A stretch of 64,000 nt of DNA from an uncultured Lachnospiraceae bacterium (GTDB lineage Bacteria; Bacillota; Clostridia; Lachnospirales; Lachnospiraceae), in NCBI GenBank assembly GCA_900546325.1, contig URCR01000003.1:61745-125744 (forward strand). Direction: 5' to 3'. The notes under the pieces were generated by a model. It had not been told where the DNA came from. It ran no database searches and saw nothing but the letters and a program-made list of their open reading frames with translations. How positions within the stretch are numbered: position 1 is the stretch's first letter; every line of letters begins with the position of its first letter. Below, piece after piece: positions 14,202 through 23,004 of this stretch. A program made the position numbers and the translations under genes.

Positions 14202-16442
14202 ATGAACGAGCAGCAAGTGATAAGAACCGAGTATTCGGATGTGATGAAGAAATCTTACATTGATTATGCGATGAGTGTCATCATAGCAAGAGCACTGCCG
14301 GATGTCCGGGATGGATTAAAGCCGGTACAGAGAAGAACGCTCTACGATATGTATGAGCTTGGGATCAGATATGACAGACCATACAGAAAATGTGCGCGTA
14401 TCGTCGGGGATACAATGGGTAAATACCATCCCCACGGCGACAGCTCCATTTATGAGGCACTGGTCGTTATGGCACAGGACTTTAAAAAGGGAATGGTGCT
14501 GGTAGACGGTCACGGAAATTTCGGATCCATCGAAGGGGATGGTGCGGCGGCAATGCGTTACACAGAGAGCCGTCTTTCAAAGATCACGCAGGAGGCGTAT
14601 CTGGCAGATCTTGACAAGGATATTGTGGACTTTGTGCCAAACTTTGATGAGACAGAGAAAGAACCGGAGGTACTTCCGGTCAGGATTCCGAACCTTCTCG
14701 TCAACGGCGCGGAGGGAATCGCGGTCGGTATGGCGACGAGCATCCCGACACACAATCTGGGTGAAGTGATCGATGCGGTGAAGGCGTATATGCAAAACAA
14801 CGAGATCACAACGGAAGAACTTCTGACCTATCTGAAGGGACCGGACTTCCCGACCGGGGGAATTGTCGTCAACAAGGATGAACTGCTCTCGATCTATGAG
14901 ACAGGTACCGGAAAGATCAAGCTCCGCGGAAAGGTGGAAGTGGAGACCGCAAAAGGCGGGAAGAAGCGTCTTGTCATCTCAGAGATCCCGTATACGATGA
15001 TCGGTGCGGGAATCGGAAAGTTTTTAAACGACGTCTGTGCACTGGTCGAGGCGAAGAAGACGAATGATATCGTAGATATCTCGAACCAGTCTTCCAAAGA
15101 GGGAATCCGTATCGTTCTGGAGCTGAAGAAAGATGCAGATATTGAAAATCTGAAAAACATGCTGTATAAGAAGACACGTCTGGAAGATACGTTCGGTGTC
15201 AACATGCTTGCGGTTGCCGATGGAAGACCGGAGACGATGGGGCTTCGCCGGATCATCGAACATCATGTGGACTTTCAGTTTGAACTGATGACGAGAAAAT
15301 ATAAAACACTGCTTGCAAAAGAACTTGCGAAAAAGGAGATTCAGGAAGGGCTGATCAAGGCATGCGATGTCATCGACCTGATCATTGAGATCTTAAGAGG
15401 CAGCAAGTCGATCAAAGATGCGAAAGAATGTCTGATCCACGGAACTGTGGAAAAGATTGCATTTAAGACGGCGGCGTCAAAGAAAAAGGCGGCAAAGCTG
15501 TGCTTTACCGAGAAGCAGGCGACAGCGATCCTGGAGATGCGGCTCTACAAGCTGATCGGTCTGGAGATTGAGGCGCTGATGAAGGAGCATGAGGAGACGC
15601 TGAAAAATATCGAGAAGTATGAAGATATTCTGAACAATTATGATTCGATGACAACTGTGATCATCGAGGAACTGGACGGATACAAAAAGGCTTACGCAAG
15701 AGCGCGCCGCACTGTGATCGAGAATGGAAAAGAGGCAGTCTTTGAAGAAAACAAGATCGAAGAGCAGGATGTGGTGCTTCTTCTGGATCGTTTTGGGTAT
15801 GCGAAGACCGTGGATGTGGCGACATATGAGAGGAACAAGGAAGCGGCGGATGGCGAGAACAAGCATATCGTTCCTTGTAAAAATACCGGGAAGATCTGCA
15901 TTTTTACAAACACCGGAAAGATGCATCAGGTGAAAGTCTCTGATATTCCATACGGAAAGTTCCGGGATAAGAGTGTTCCGATCGACAACATGGGAAATTA
16001 TGACAGTGACAAGGAGCAGATCGTATATCTCTGCGCAGAGGAAGAATTAGAAGGCGCCAGACTGTTGTTTGTGACAAAGCAGAGTATGTTAAAGCAGGTG
16101 GCGGGAGAAGAGTTTCTCGTATCGAAGCGGACGACTGCAGCGACGAAGCTTCAGGAGGAGGACGAAGTCACCGTGGTCATAAAGGTTCAGGAGGAGCAGA
16201 ACATCGTACTCCAGACCGAAGGGGGATATTTCCTCCGCTTCCTTCTTGCGGAAGTGCCGGAGAAGAAGAAGGGCGCCGTCGGTGTGCGCGGAATGAAGCT
16301 GCAAAAGAGTGACCGGATCGAGCAGATCTATCTGTTTGCAGACGGGGTTGACACAAAAGGAATTTACCAAGAAAAGGAAGTTTCCTTAAACCGGCTGAAG
16401 CTAAATAAGCGGGACGGAAAAGGGACAAAGACACGATTATAG
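14202..16442 (+). CDS. parC: Type II DNA topoisomerase subunit A (probably topoisomerase IV ParC)
   Basis: 746 residues. Breakage-reunion subunit. Seen: ARALPDVRDGLKPVQRR, MGKYHPHGDSSIYEAL (quinolone-resistance region, Ser81/Ser82), and AAAMRYTESR with the DNA-linking Tyr120. The N-terminal core resembles GyrA (SYIDYAMSVI). The C-terminal part from about residue 500 has beta-pinwheel blades (for example GAVGVRGMKL) but I find no canonical GyrA box (QRRGGKG-like), and the protein is shorter than most GyrA proteins. That favours decatenating topoisomerase IV rather than a supercoiling gyrase. Cotranscribed with parE. Confidence 0.8.
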   Translation: MNEQQVIRTEYSDVMKKSYIDYAMSVIIARALPDVRDGLKPVQRRTLYDMYELGIRYDRPYRKCARIVGDTMGKYHPHGDSSIYEALVVMAQDFKKGMVLVDGHGNFGSIEGDGAAAMRYTESRLSKITQEAYLADLDKDIVDFVPNFDETEKEPEVLPVRIPNLLVNGAEGIAVGMATSIPTHNLGEVIDAVKAYMQNNEITTEELLTYLKGPDFPTGGIVVNKDELLSIYETGTGKIKLRGKVEVETAKGGKKRLVISEIPYTMIGAGIGKFLNDVCALVEAKKTNDIVDISNQSSKEGIRIVLELKKDADIENLKNMLYKKTRLEDTFGVNMLAVADGRPETMGLRRIIEHHVDFQFELMTRKYKTLLAKELAKKEIQEGLIKACDVIDLIIEILRGSKSIKDAKECLIHGTVEKIAFKTAASKKKAAKLCFTEKQATAILEMRLYKLIGLEIEALMKEHEETLKNIEKYEDILNNYDSMTTVIIEELDGYKKAYARARRTVIENGKEAVFEENKIEEQDVVLLLDRFGYAKTVDVATYERNKEAADGENKHIVPCKNTGKICIFTNTGKMHQVKVSDIPYGKFRDKSVPIDNMGNYDSDKEQIVYLCAEEELEGARLLFVTKQSMLKQVAGEEFLVSKRTTAATKLQEEDEVTVVIKVQEEQNIVLQTEGGYFLRFLLAEVPEKKKGAVGVRGMKLQKSDRIEQIYLFADGVDTKGIYQEKEVSLNRLKLNKRDGKGTKTRL

Positions 16443-16463
16443 AGCGAAAGCGGGAAAAAGCCC

Positions 16464-16492
16464 TTGCTTTTCCCGGAAAGTTGTGCTATGCT
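16464..16492 (+). promoter_or_regulatory. Candidate sigma-A promoter of the rimP-nusA-infB operon
   Basis: TTGCTT (16464-16469), 17-base spacer, TATGCT (16487-16492). It overlaps a hairpin CGGGAAAAAGC / GCTTTTCCCG (16451-16475) that may mark the end of the topoisomerase transcript. Confidence 0.5.
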
Positions 16493-16520
16493 CTTTAATA
16501 GATTGATATGTAACTGACAG

Positions 16521-16545
16521 AAGAGTGGGCAAGACGTCCACTCTT
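16521..16545 (+). other. Hairpin in the rimP leader
   Basis: Perfect 8-bp stem AAGAGTGG (16521-16528) / CCACTCTT (16538-16545), 9-base loop, followed by CTTT. Could be a weak attenuator or 5' stabiliser between the promoter and rimP. Confidence 0.4.
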
Positions 16546-16604
16546 CTTTGTATCATGCAGATTTGTCAGAAACGAAAGAACAAGAACAGAAAGGAAGAGA
16601 TGAT

Positions 16605-17072
16605 TTGTCAAAAAGAGAAGTATATGAACAGAAAACAGAAGAACTGATTCTGCCGATCGTGGAGGGCAATGGATTTGAACTGGTAGATGTGGAGTATGTA
16701 AAGGAAGGCAGCAACTGGTATCTGCGCGCCTATATCGATAAGCCGGGCGGAATCGCGGTAGATGACTGTGAGGTAGTCAGCCGTGCATTCTCAGAGATTC
16801 TGGACCGGGAAGATTATATCGAGGATACTTACATTTTTGAAGTCAGCTCTCCGGGACTTGGAAGACCGTTAAAGAAAGAAAAAGATTTTAAACGCAGTCT
16901 GGGAGAAGAAGTGGAGATCAGAACGTACCGCGCCATCGACAGACAGAAGGAATTTACCGGTATTTTAAAAGCGTATGACAAAGACAGTGTCACCATTGAA
17001 TATGAAGATGGCGAGCCGAAGACATTTGAGAGAAGCGAGATTGCGCTGATCCGTCTTGCACTTGATTTTTAA
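16605..17072 (+). CDS. rimP: Ribosome maturation factor RimP
   Basis: 155 residues from a TTG start, matching the family length. RimP assists 30S maturation. Seen: VEYVKEGSNWYLRAYIDKPGG and EVSSPGLGRPLK, both diagnostic, and an SH3-like C-terminal domain. TTG at 16605 is preferred because GGAAGAGA lies at proper distance; an in-frame TTG at 16548 would add 19 residues without a ribosome site and would overlap the leader hairpin region. Starts the rimP-nusA-ylxR-ylxQ-infB-rbfA operon. Confidence 0.93.
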   Translation: MSKREVYEQKTEELILPIVEGNGFELVDVEYVKEGSNWYLRAYIDKPGGIAVDDCEVVSRAFSEILDREDYIEDTYIFEVSSPGLGRPLKKEKDFKRSLGEEVEIRTYRAIDRQKEFTGILKAYDKDSVTIEYEDGEPKTFERSEIALIRLALDF

Positions 17073-17092
17073 ACAGTTAGGAGGAAATAAAA

Positions 17093-18226
17093 ATGAACAC
17101 AGAGTTATTAGAAGCGCTGACGATCTTAGAAGAGGAAAAAGACATCAGCAAAGAGACCATGTTAGATGCGATTGAAAATTCACTGATGAATGCCTGCAAA
17201 AACCACTTTGGAAAAGCGGACAATATCAAGATCATCATGAACAGAGAGACTTGCGACTACTCTGTATTTGCAGAGAAGGTCGTTGTGGAGGAAGTAGAGG
17301 ACGAGGTGATGGAGATCAGCCTTGCAGATGCGAAGATGATCGATTCCAAATTCGAACTGGGGGATATCGTTCAGATTCCGGTAGAATCAAAGGAATTCGG
17401 AAGAATCGCAACACAGAATGCAAAGAACCTGATCCTTCAGAAGATCCGCGAGGAAGAAAGAAAAGTTGTCTACGATCAGTATTTCGAGAAAGAAAAAGAT
17501 ATCGTGACAGGTATCGTTCAGAGATATGTTGGCAAAAATGTAAGTATTAACCTTGGTAAGGCAGATGCGATGCTGACAGAGAATGAGCAGGTCAAAGGAG
17601 AAGTATTTAAGCCGACAGAGCGTATCAAGCTGTATGTGGTAGAAGTGAAGAACACGACAAAGGGACCGAAGATCTTAGTTTCCCGTACACACCCGGAACT
17701 GGTAAAACGTCTGTTTGAGTCAGAAGTGGCAGAGGTCAAAGACGGAACGGTGGAGATCAAGAGCATTTCCAGAGAAGCAGGTTCCCGTACAAAGATCGCT
17801 GTATGGTCCAATGACCCGGATGTAGATCCGGTCGGAGCATGTGTCGGAATGAACGGGGCAAGAGTCAATGCGATCGTCAATGAGCTGCGCGGGGAGAAGA
17901 TCGATATCATCAACTGGAGTGAAAACCCGGCGATCCTCATTGAGAATGCATTGAGCCCGGCAAAAGTCATTTCCGTTATGGCAGATCCGGATGAGAAGAC
18001 AGCAAGCGTGATCGTTCCGGATTATCAGCTCTCTCTTGCAATCGGAAAGGAAGGACAGAATGCAAGACTTGCAGCGCGTCTGACCGGTTATAAGATCGAC
18101 ATCAAGAGTGAGACACAGGCGATCGAGGCGGGAGATCTTCCGGAAAATTATATGGATATGGCGATGGAAGCAGCAGAAGTGGATGAGCCGGAGCAGACAG
18201 AGGATTACCCGGCTGATGAAGAATAG
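17093..18226 (+). CDS. nusA: Transcription termination/antitermination factor NusA
   Basis: 377 residues: N-terminal RNA-polymerase-binding domain (about 1-130), S1 domain (about 135-200), and two KH domains (IKSISREAGSRTKIAVWS; AIGKEGQNARLAARLTG). Ends in an acidic tail without the acidic repeats of gammaproteobacterial NusA, as usual for Firmicutes. Modulates pausing and intrinsic termination. Start ATG after TTAGGAGGAA, 20 bases behind rimP. Confidence 0.97.
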   Translation: MNTELLEALTILEEEKDISKETMLDAIENSLMNACKNHFGKADNIKIIMNRETCDYSVFAEKVVVEEVEDEVMEISLADAKMIDSKFELGDIVQIPVESKEFGRIATQNAKNLILQKIREEERKVVYDQYFEKEKDIVTGIVQRYVGKNVSINLGKADAMLTENEQVKGEVFKPTERIKLYVVEVKNTTKGPKILVSRTHPELVKRLFESEVAEVKDGTVEIKSISREAGSRTKIAVWSNDPDVDPVGACVGMNGARVNAIVNELRGEKIDIINWSENPAILIENALSPAKVISVMADPDEKTASVIVPDYQLSLAIGKEGQNARLAARLTGYKIDIKSETQAIEAGDLPENYMDMAMEAAEVDEPEQTEDYPADEE

Positions 18227-18241
18227 AAACGGAGTGATTGT

Positions 18242-18520
18242 TTGGGCAGCATGAAGAAGATTCCTATGCGGAAATGTGTAGGATGCGGTGAAATGAAGAG
18301 TAAAAAAGAGATGATGCGCGTACTGAAAACTTCAGAAAATGAATTCATCCTGGATGCGACCGGAAAGAAGAACGGCCGCGGGGCGTACCTCTGCTTTTCG
18401 CGGGAATGTCTGGAGAAGGCAGTGAAGAACAGAGGACTTGAGAGATCTTTCAAACAATCCATTCCGGCAGAGGTATATGAACATTTAAAAGAGGAGATGG
18501 ATGCGATTGAAACAAAGTAA
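18242..18520 (+). CDS. rnpM: YlxR family RNA-binding protein (RNase P modulator RnpM)
   Basis: 92 residues if started at TTG 18242 (GGAG nearby), or 89 from ATG 18251, which has no ribosome site at useful distance. Seen: MRKCVGCGEMKSKKEMMRV near the N-terminus and GRGAYLC, both YlxR hallmarks. Recent work in Bacillus names YlxR as RnpM, a protein binding the RNase P RNA. Lies between nusA and the L7Ae-family gene, which overlaps its last 20 bases. Confidence 0.93.
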   Translation: MGSMKKIPMRKCVGCGEMKSKKEMMRVLKTSENEFILDATGKKNGRGAYLCFSRECLEKAVKNRGLERSFKQSIPAEVYEHLKEEMDAIETK

Positions 18521-18830
18521 AGCGCTTTCGCTGATCAGTCTGGCGACCAAAGCGGGAAAGACTGTAAGCGGAGAGTTTTCGACAGAGAAAGAGACAAAGT
18601 CAGGAAGAGCAGAACTTGTCATTGTGGCAGAGGATGCTTCTGACAACACGAAGAAGAAGTTCCAGAACATGTGTGATTTCTATGAAGTGCCGATTTATTT
18701 TTATAAAGATAAGGATACCCTGGGGCATGCAATGGGAAAAGAATTCCGGGCATCGCTTGCCGTGCTGGATGCAGGATTTGCAAAAGGAATTAAGAAGCAG
18801 ATAGAGGATGAGAGGCAGACAATTGCATAG
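18501..18830 (+). CDS. rplGA: L7Ae/L30e/S12e/Gadd45-type RNA-binding protein YlxQ
   Basis: 109 residues. Small L7Ae-fold protein, known in Bacillus as YlxQ (RplGA), which binds kink-turn RNA. Seen: LSLISLATKAGKTVSGEF and LVIVAEDASDNTKKKF, matching the family. The ATG is inside the end of ylxR with GAGGAG directly upstream, so the two are translationally coupled. Function in ribosome biology is plausible but not established. Confidence 0.9.
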   Translation: MRLKQSKALSLISLATKAGKTVSGEFSTEKETKSGRAELVIVAEDASDNTKKKFQNMCDFYEVPIYFYKDKDTLGHAMGKEFRASLAVLDAGFAKGIKKQIEDERQTIA

Positions 18831-18844
18831 AGGAGGTAGCGCGT

Positions 18845-21412
18845 ATGACGAAAATTCGGGTACATGAACTGGCAAAAGAGTTAAACAAGTCAAACAAAGA
18901 AATTTTAGATTTTTTACAAGAGAAGAAAGTAGAGGTGAAAAGCCACATGAGTTCCCTTACAGATGAACAGGAAAACATGGTGAAAGATGCTTTTGGAGGA
19001 AAGAAGGAAGCATCGTCTGAAGAGACACCGAAAAAGAAAAATATTGTGCAGGTATTCCGTCCGCAGAATACACAGAATGGAAAGCGCCAGGGCGGACAAA
19101 GATCGAACAATGGCGGCAATAATCAGAGAGGAAACGGCGCAGGGCAAAAAGACCGTCAGAACAACAATTATCGTTCCGGAAACGGTGCAAACGGCCGCGG
19201 CGGAAATAATAATCAGGGTGCAAGAAACGGCGACAACAGAGGAGAACGCTCCGGAAACCGTCCGTTTAACAGAGGAGAGCGCTCCGGAGAGAACCGTGGT
19301 GAGAACAGAGGATACAACAACCGCGGAGAGAACCGTCAGGATGGAAGAGGAGAACGCCAGGGACAGAAAGGCGGATTCTCCGGTCAGGGAAGAAGAGATG
19401 ACCGCGGACAGGACAACAGAAGAAATAACGGAAGAAGAGATGACAGAAGACAGGATAACGGAAGAGGAACTTCTCCGTCCATTCCTGCACCGATCGTTCC
19501 GGAACAGAAACCGCAGCGCCAGAAAGGCAAAGACAACTATAAGAAGAAAGACTACCGGGATGACGACAGAGAAGAAAGACTTCCAAAAGGAAAGAAACAA
19601 AAGCCGATGTCACAGCCGGTAAAACCACAGCCGAAGCCGGTGGAGAAAGAGGAAGAGAAGATCAAAATGATCACGATTCCGGAGACGCTTACGATTCAGG
19701 AACTTGCAGACAAGATGAAGATCCAGCCGTCTGTGATCGTTAAGAAGTTATTTATGCAGGGAAAGATCGTGACAGTCAACCAGGAAGTAGACTTTGAGAC
19801 AGCAGAAGAGATCGCAATGGAATTTGAGTGTCTTGTGGAGAAAGAAGAAGTTGTAGATGTGATCGAAGAGCTGTTAAAAGAGGACGAAGAGGATGAAAGC
19901 ACGATGGTGAAACGTCCTCCGGTCGTATGTGTGATGGGACACGTTGACCATGGAAAGACTTCTCTTCTCGACGCGATCCGTAACACAAATGTGATCGACC
20001 GTGAGGCCGGCGGAATCACACAGCACATCGGTGCGTATGTGGCAACGATCAACGGGGAGAACATTACATTCCTGGATACACCGGGACATGAAGCATTCAC
20101 GGCAATGCGTATGCGCGGGGCGAGCTCCACAGATATCGCGATCCTTGTGGTGGCAGCCGATGACGGTGTGATGCCGCAGACGGTGGAGGCGATCAACCAT
20201 GCGAAGGCAGCGGGGATCGAAATTATCGTTGCGGTCAATAAGATTGATAAGCCAAGTGCTAACGTAGAGAGAGTGAAACAGGAGCTGACAGAGTATGGTC
20301 TGATCGCAGAAGACTGGGGCGGAAGCACGATCTTCGTTCCGGTGTCTGCACATACACACGAAGGAATCGACGAACTGCTTGAGATGATTCTTCTGACAGC
20401 AGAGGTATCGGAGTTGAAAGCGAATCCGAACCGCCGTGCAAGAGGAATCGTGATCGAGGCACAGCTTGACAAAGGAAAAGGTTCTGTCGCAACTGTCCTC
20501 GTACAGAAGGGAACACTCCATGTCGGAGATCCGATCGCGGCAGGTTCCGCATACGGTAAAGTAAGAGCGATGATGGATGACAAGGGAAGACGTGTCAAAG
20601 AAGCAGGACCGTCCATGCCGGTAGAGATCCTTGGATTAAATGATGTACCGAATGCCGGTGAGATCTTTGTCGGATGTGAGAATGACAAGGAAGCAAGAAG
20701 CTTTGCAGAGACATTTATCTCCCAGAACCGTGTGAGAATGCTTGAGGAGACAAAATCAAGAATGTCCTTAGACGATCTGTTCAGCCAGATTCAGGCAGGA
20801 AACTTAAAAGAACTTGGAATTATCGTAAAAGCCGATGTGCAGGGATCTGTGGAGGCAGTAAAACAGAGCCTTCTGAAACTGTCCAACGATGAAGTGGTCA
20901 TCAAGATCATCCACGGCGGTGTCGGTGCGATCAACGAGTCTGACGTCAACCTTGCATCTGCATCCAATGCGATCATCATCGGATTCAATGTCCGCCCGGA
21001 TGCGACTGCAAAAGAAATCTCAGAGCGCGAAGGTGTTGATCTTCGTCTGTACCGTGTCATCTACGATGCGATCGAAGATGTGCAGGCAGCGATGAAGGGA
21101 ATGCTCGATCCGGTATTCGAAGAGAAAGTGCTCGGACATGCGGAAGTCCGCCAGACATTCAAGGCATCCGGTGTCGGAACAATCGCAGGTTCTTATGTGC
21201 TTGACGGTACATTTGAGAGAGGATGTTCTGTCAGAGTGTCAAGAGATGGTGTCGTAATCTTTGAAGGTGCGCTTGCATCACTGAAGCGTTTCAAAGACGA
21301 TGTCAAGGAAGTCAGAGCCGGATACGAATGTGGTCTTGTCTTCGAGAAATTTAACGATGTCAAAGAAGAAGACCAGGTAGAAGCATTTAAGATGGTGGAA
21401 GTGCCTAGATAG
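18845..21412 (+). CDS. infB: Translation initiation factor IF-2
   Basis: 855 residues. GTPase that brings initiator tRNA to the 30S subunit. Seen: N-terminal IF2N domain, then a striking low-complexity Asn/Gly/Arg/Glu region (about residues 78-215), a second IF2N domain (TIPETLTIQELADKM), the G domain with GHVDHGKTS, DTPGHEAF and NKID, and beta-barrel/C-terminal domains. Start after AGGAGGTAG. The NRGE-type repeat region produces a 211-codon overlapping open frame that is not a gene. Confidence 0.97.
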   Translation: MTKIRVHELAKELNKSNKEILDFLQEKKVEVKSHMSSLTDEQENMVKDAFGGKKEASSEETPKKKNIVQVFRPQNTQNGKRQGGQRSNNGGNNQRGNGAGQKDRQNNNYRSGNGANGRGGNNNQGARNGDNRGERSGNRPFNRGERSGENRGENRGYNNRGENRQDGRGERQGQKGGFSGQGRRDDRGQDNRRNNGRRDDRRQDNGRGTSPSIPAPIVPEQKPQRQKGKDNYKKKDYRDDDREERLPKGKKQKPMSQPVKPQPKPVEKEEEKIKMITIPETLTIQELADKMKIQPSVIVKKLFMQGKIVTVNQEVDFETAEEIAMEFECLVEKEEVVDVIEELLKEDEEDESTMVKRPPVVCVMGHVDHGKTSLLDAIRNTNVIDREAGGITQHIGAYVATINGENITFLDTPGHEAFTAMRMRGASSTDIAILVVAADDGVMPQTVEAINHAKAAGIEIIVAVNKIDKPSANVERVKQELTEYGLIAEDWGGSTIFVPVSAHTHEGIDELLEMILLTAEVSELKANPNRRARGIVIEAQLDKGKGSVATVLVQKGTLHVGDPIAAGSAYGKVRAMMDDKGRRVKEAGPSMPVEILGLNDVPNAGEIFVGCENDKEARSFAETFISQNRVRMLEETKSRMSLDDLFSQIQAGNLKELGIIVKADVQGSVEAVKQSLLKLSNDEVVIKIIHGGVGAINESDVNLASASNAIIIGFNVRPDATAKEISEREGVDLRLYRVIYDAIEDVQAAMKGMLDPVFEEKVLGHAEVRQTFKASGVGTIAGSYVLDGTFERGCSVRVSRDGVVIFEGALASLKRFKDDVKEVRAGYECGLVFEKFNDVKEEDQVEAFKMVEVPR

Positions 21413-21436
21413 GCAGCAAAATAAAAAATACAAGAA

Positions 21437-21468
21437 CCGGATTTGCGGCGATCTGCCGTAAATGCCGG
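21437..21468 (+). other. Hairpin in the infB-rbfA intergenic RNA
   Basis: CCGG, A, TTTGCGGC, loop GATCT, GCCGTAAA, TG, CCGG: 8-bp inner stem (one G-U) plus 4-bp outer stem. No T-run follows. Confidence 0.5.
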
Positions 21469-21481
21469 AGAAAGAACGTGG

Positions 21482-21550
21482 GGAAACTGCATTTTCAGAC
21501 GAAGAAAGCTAAGAACAGCTAGGTGTTATGGTCTGGAAATCGCAGTTTCC
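21482..21550 (+). other. Large imperfect hairpin (19-bp stem) between infB and rbfA
   Basis: GGAAACTGC (21482-21490) pairs with GCAGTTTCC (21542-21550), and ATTTTCAGAC (21491-21500) with GTCTGGAAAT (21531-21540), one G-U and one bulged C. The 30-base loop holds a further AGCT/AGCT pairing. Not followed by T, so not an intrinsic terminator. With the preceding hairpin it fills the 177-base gap, so a processing site or cis-regulatory RNA is likely. Confidence 0.6.
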
Positions 21551-21589
21551 GGCACATCTAAGCATAGAAAATAAGAAAGGGGAACAACG

Positions 21590-21970
21590 ATGAGAAAGAA
21601 CAGTATTAAGAATACAAGAGTCAACATGGAAGTGCAGAGAGAATTAAGCAGCATTCTCCGCGATGGGATCAAAGATCCGCGTGTGGCACCGATGACATCG
21701 GTTGTCGCTGCGGAAGTAGCACCGGATCTGAAGACATGCAAAGCATATATCAGCGTGCTCGGAGACGAGAAAGCACAGCAGGATACGGTTGCCGGACTTC
21801 AGAGCGCGGAAGGATATATCCGCAGAGAACTGGCGCACCGTCTGAATATGCGCAATACGCCGGAAGTAAAATTTGTCCTTGACCAGTCTATCGAATATGG
21901 TGTGAGCATGTCTAAGAAAATCGATGAAGTGACAAAGGATATCAAAAAGGAAGAGGAAACATGGAATTAG
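21590..21970 (+). CDS. rbfA: Ribosome-binding factor A
   Basis: 126 residues, KH-like fold protein needed for late 30S maturation. Seen: N-terminal VNMEVQRELSSILR, DPRVAPMTSV, and RRELAHRLNMRNTPEVKF. ATG follows AAAGGGGAA. Overlaps the start of nrnA by 10 bases. Separated from infB by an unusually long, structured gap. Confidence 0.96.
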   Translation: MRKNSIKNTRVNMEVQRELSSILRDGIKDPRVAPMTSVVAAEVAPDLKTCKAYISVLGDEKAQQDTVAGLQSAEGYIRRELAHRLNMRNTPEVKFVLDQSIEYGVSMSKKIDEVTKDIKKEEETWN

Positions 21971-22905
21971 ACAGAGTATTGCAGGGGGTACGCCGTGTGG
22001 CGCTTGGCGGGCACGTCCGCCCGGATGGAGACTGTGTCGGCTCCACACTCGGACTGTATCAGTATATCCAGAATAATTATCCAAAGATCACGGTGGATGT
22101 CTATCTGGAGCCGGTGCCGGATTCCTTTCGGTTTATCCGTGCGGCCGGAGAAATCCGCTCAGAAGTGGAGGAGACAGAAGCCTATGATCTCTTCATTCTG
22201 TTAGACTGTGGAGACTCCGACCGTCTTGGATTTTCCAAAATGCTCTATGAGCAGGCAGGGCGGACGGCATGCATCGATCATCATATCAGCAATCAGGCGT
22301 TCGCGGATGAAAATGAGATCGATCCGGATGCAAGTTCTACCTCAGAATTGGTATACCGTCTGCTCGATAAGGAGAAGATCACAAAGGAGATCGCAGAATG
22401 TCTGTACCTTGGAATCGTGCATGATACCGGGGTCTTTCAGTATTCCTGCACCGCCCCGGAGACGATGGAGGCGGCAGCAGAGTTGATGCGAAAGGGAATC
22501 GACTATTCCGGGATCATTGACCGGACGTTCTATCAGAAGTCATATGTGCAGAACCAGGTGCTTGGGAGGGCACTGCTGGAGAGCAGACTCTTCCTTGACG
22601 GCAGATGCATCGCCTCCTCACTGACAAAAGAGGAGATGGACTTTTACGGCGTGGCGCCAAAAGAGCTGGATGGTATCGTCAGTCAGCTCCGCGTGACAAG
22701 AGGAGTTGAGACGGCGATTTTCCTTTATGAACTGTCGCACCATGAATTTAAAGTCAGCCTGCGGGCCACTGGAGAGGTGGATGTCAGCCGGATCGCGCAG
22801 AAATTCGGCGGCGGCGGCCATAAGAAGGCGGCAGGTGTCACAATGCAGGGCAGCGCCAATGAGATTCTTGCGCTGCTTTTAGCGGAAATCGAAAAGCAGC
22901 TCTGA
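21961..22905 (+). CDS. nrnA: DHH/DHHA1 phosphoesterase, NrnA-type (oligoribonuclease / pAp phosphatase)
   Basis: 314 residues. Seen: GHVRPDGDCVGS with metal-binding Asp residues, LDCGD, the DHH triad in CIDHHIS, and the C-terminal DHHA1 glycine motif FGGGGHKKAAG. NrnA enzymes degrade short RNA oligonucleotides and dephosphorylate 3'-phosphoadenosine 5'-phosphate. Start ATG overlaps rbfA; rbfA-nrnA-truB-ribF is a common Firmicutes order. Confidence 0.92.
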   Translation: MELDRVLQGVRRVALGGHVRPDGDCVGSTLGLYQYIQNNYPKITVDVYLEPVPDSFRFIRAAGEIRSEVEETEAYDLFILLDCGDSDRLGFSKMLYEQAGRTACIDHHISNQAFADENEIDPDASSTSELVYRLLDKEKITKEIAECLYLGIVHDTGVFQYSCTAPETMEAAAELMRKGIDYSGIIDRTFYQKSYVQNQVLGRALLESRLFLDGRCIASSLTKEEMDFYGVAPKELDGIVSQLRVTRGVETAIFLYELSHHEFKVSLRATGEVDVSRIAQKFGGGGHKKAAGVTMQGSANEILALLLAEIEKQL

Positions 22906-23004
22906 TGTTAAGGGATCGTTCGCGCTGAGGGAAACGATACGGCACATTCGGAGTGAATCAGAAAACAGACAGAGGAAAATGGAGAGAAGAAAGGCAGAAG
23001 ACAG

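Noticed and set aside
18987..19622. 211-codon + strand open frame overlapping infB
   Set aside because: Out of frame with infB and built of Arg/Thr/Glu-rich repeats created by the low-complexity linker; no ribosome site and no recognisable domain.
19696..20688. 330-codon antisense open frame inside infB
   Set aside because: Ser/Pro/Ile-rich product typical of antisense shadows of GC-biased codons; no start context, and infB on the other strand is unambiguous.
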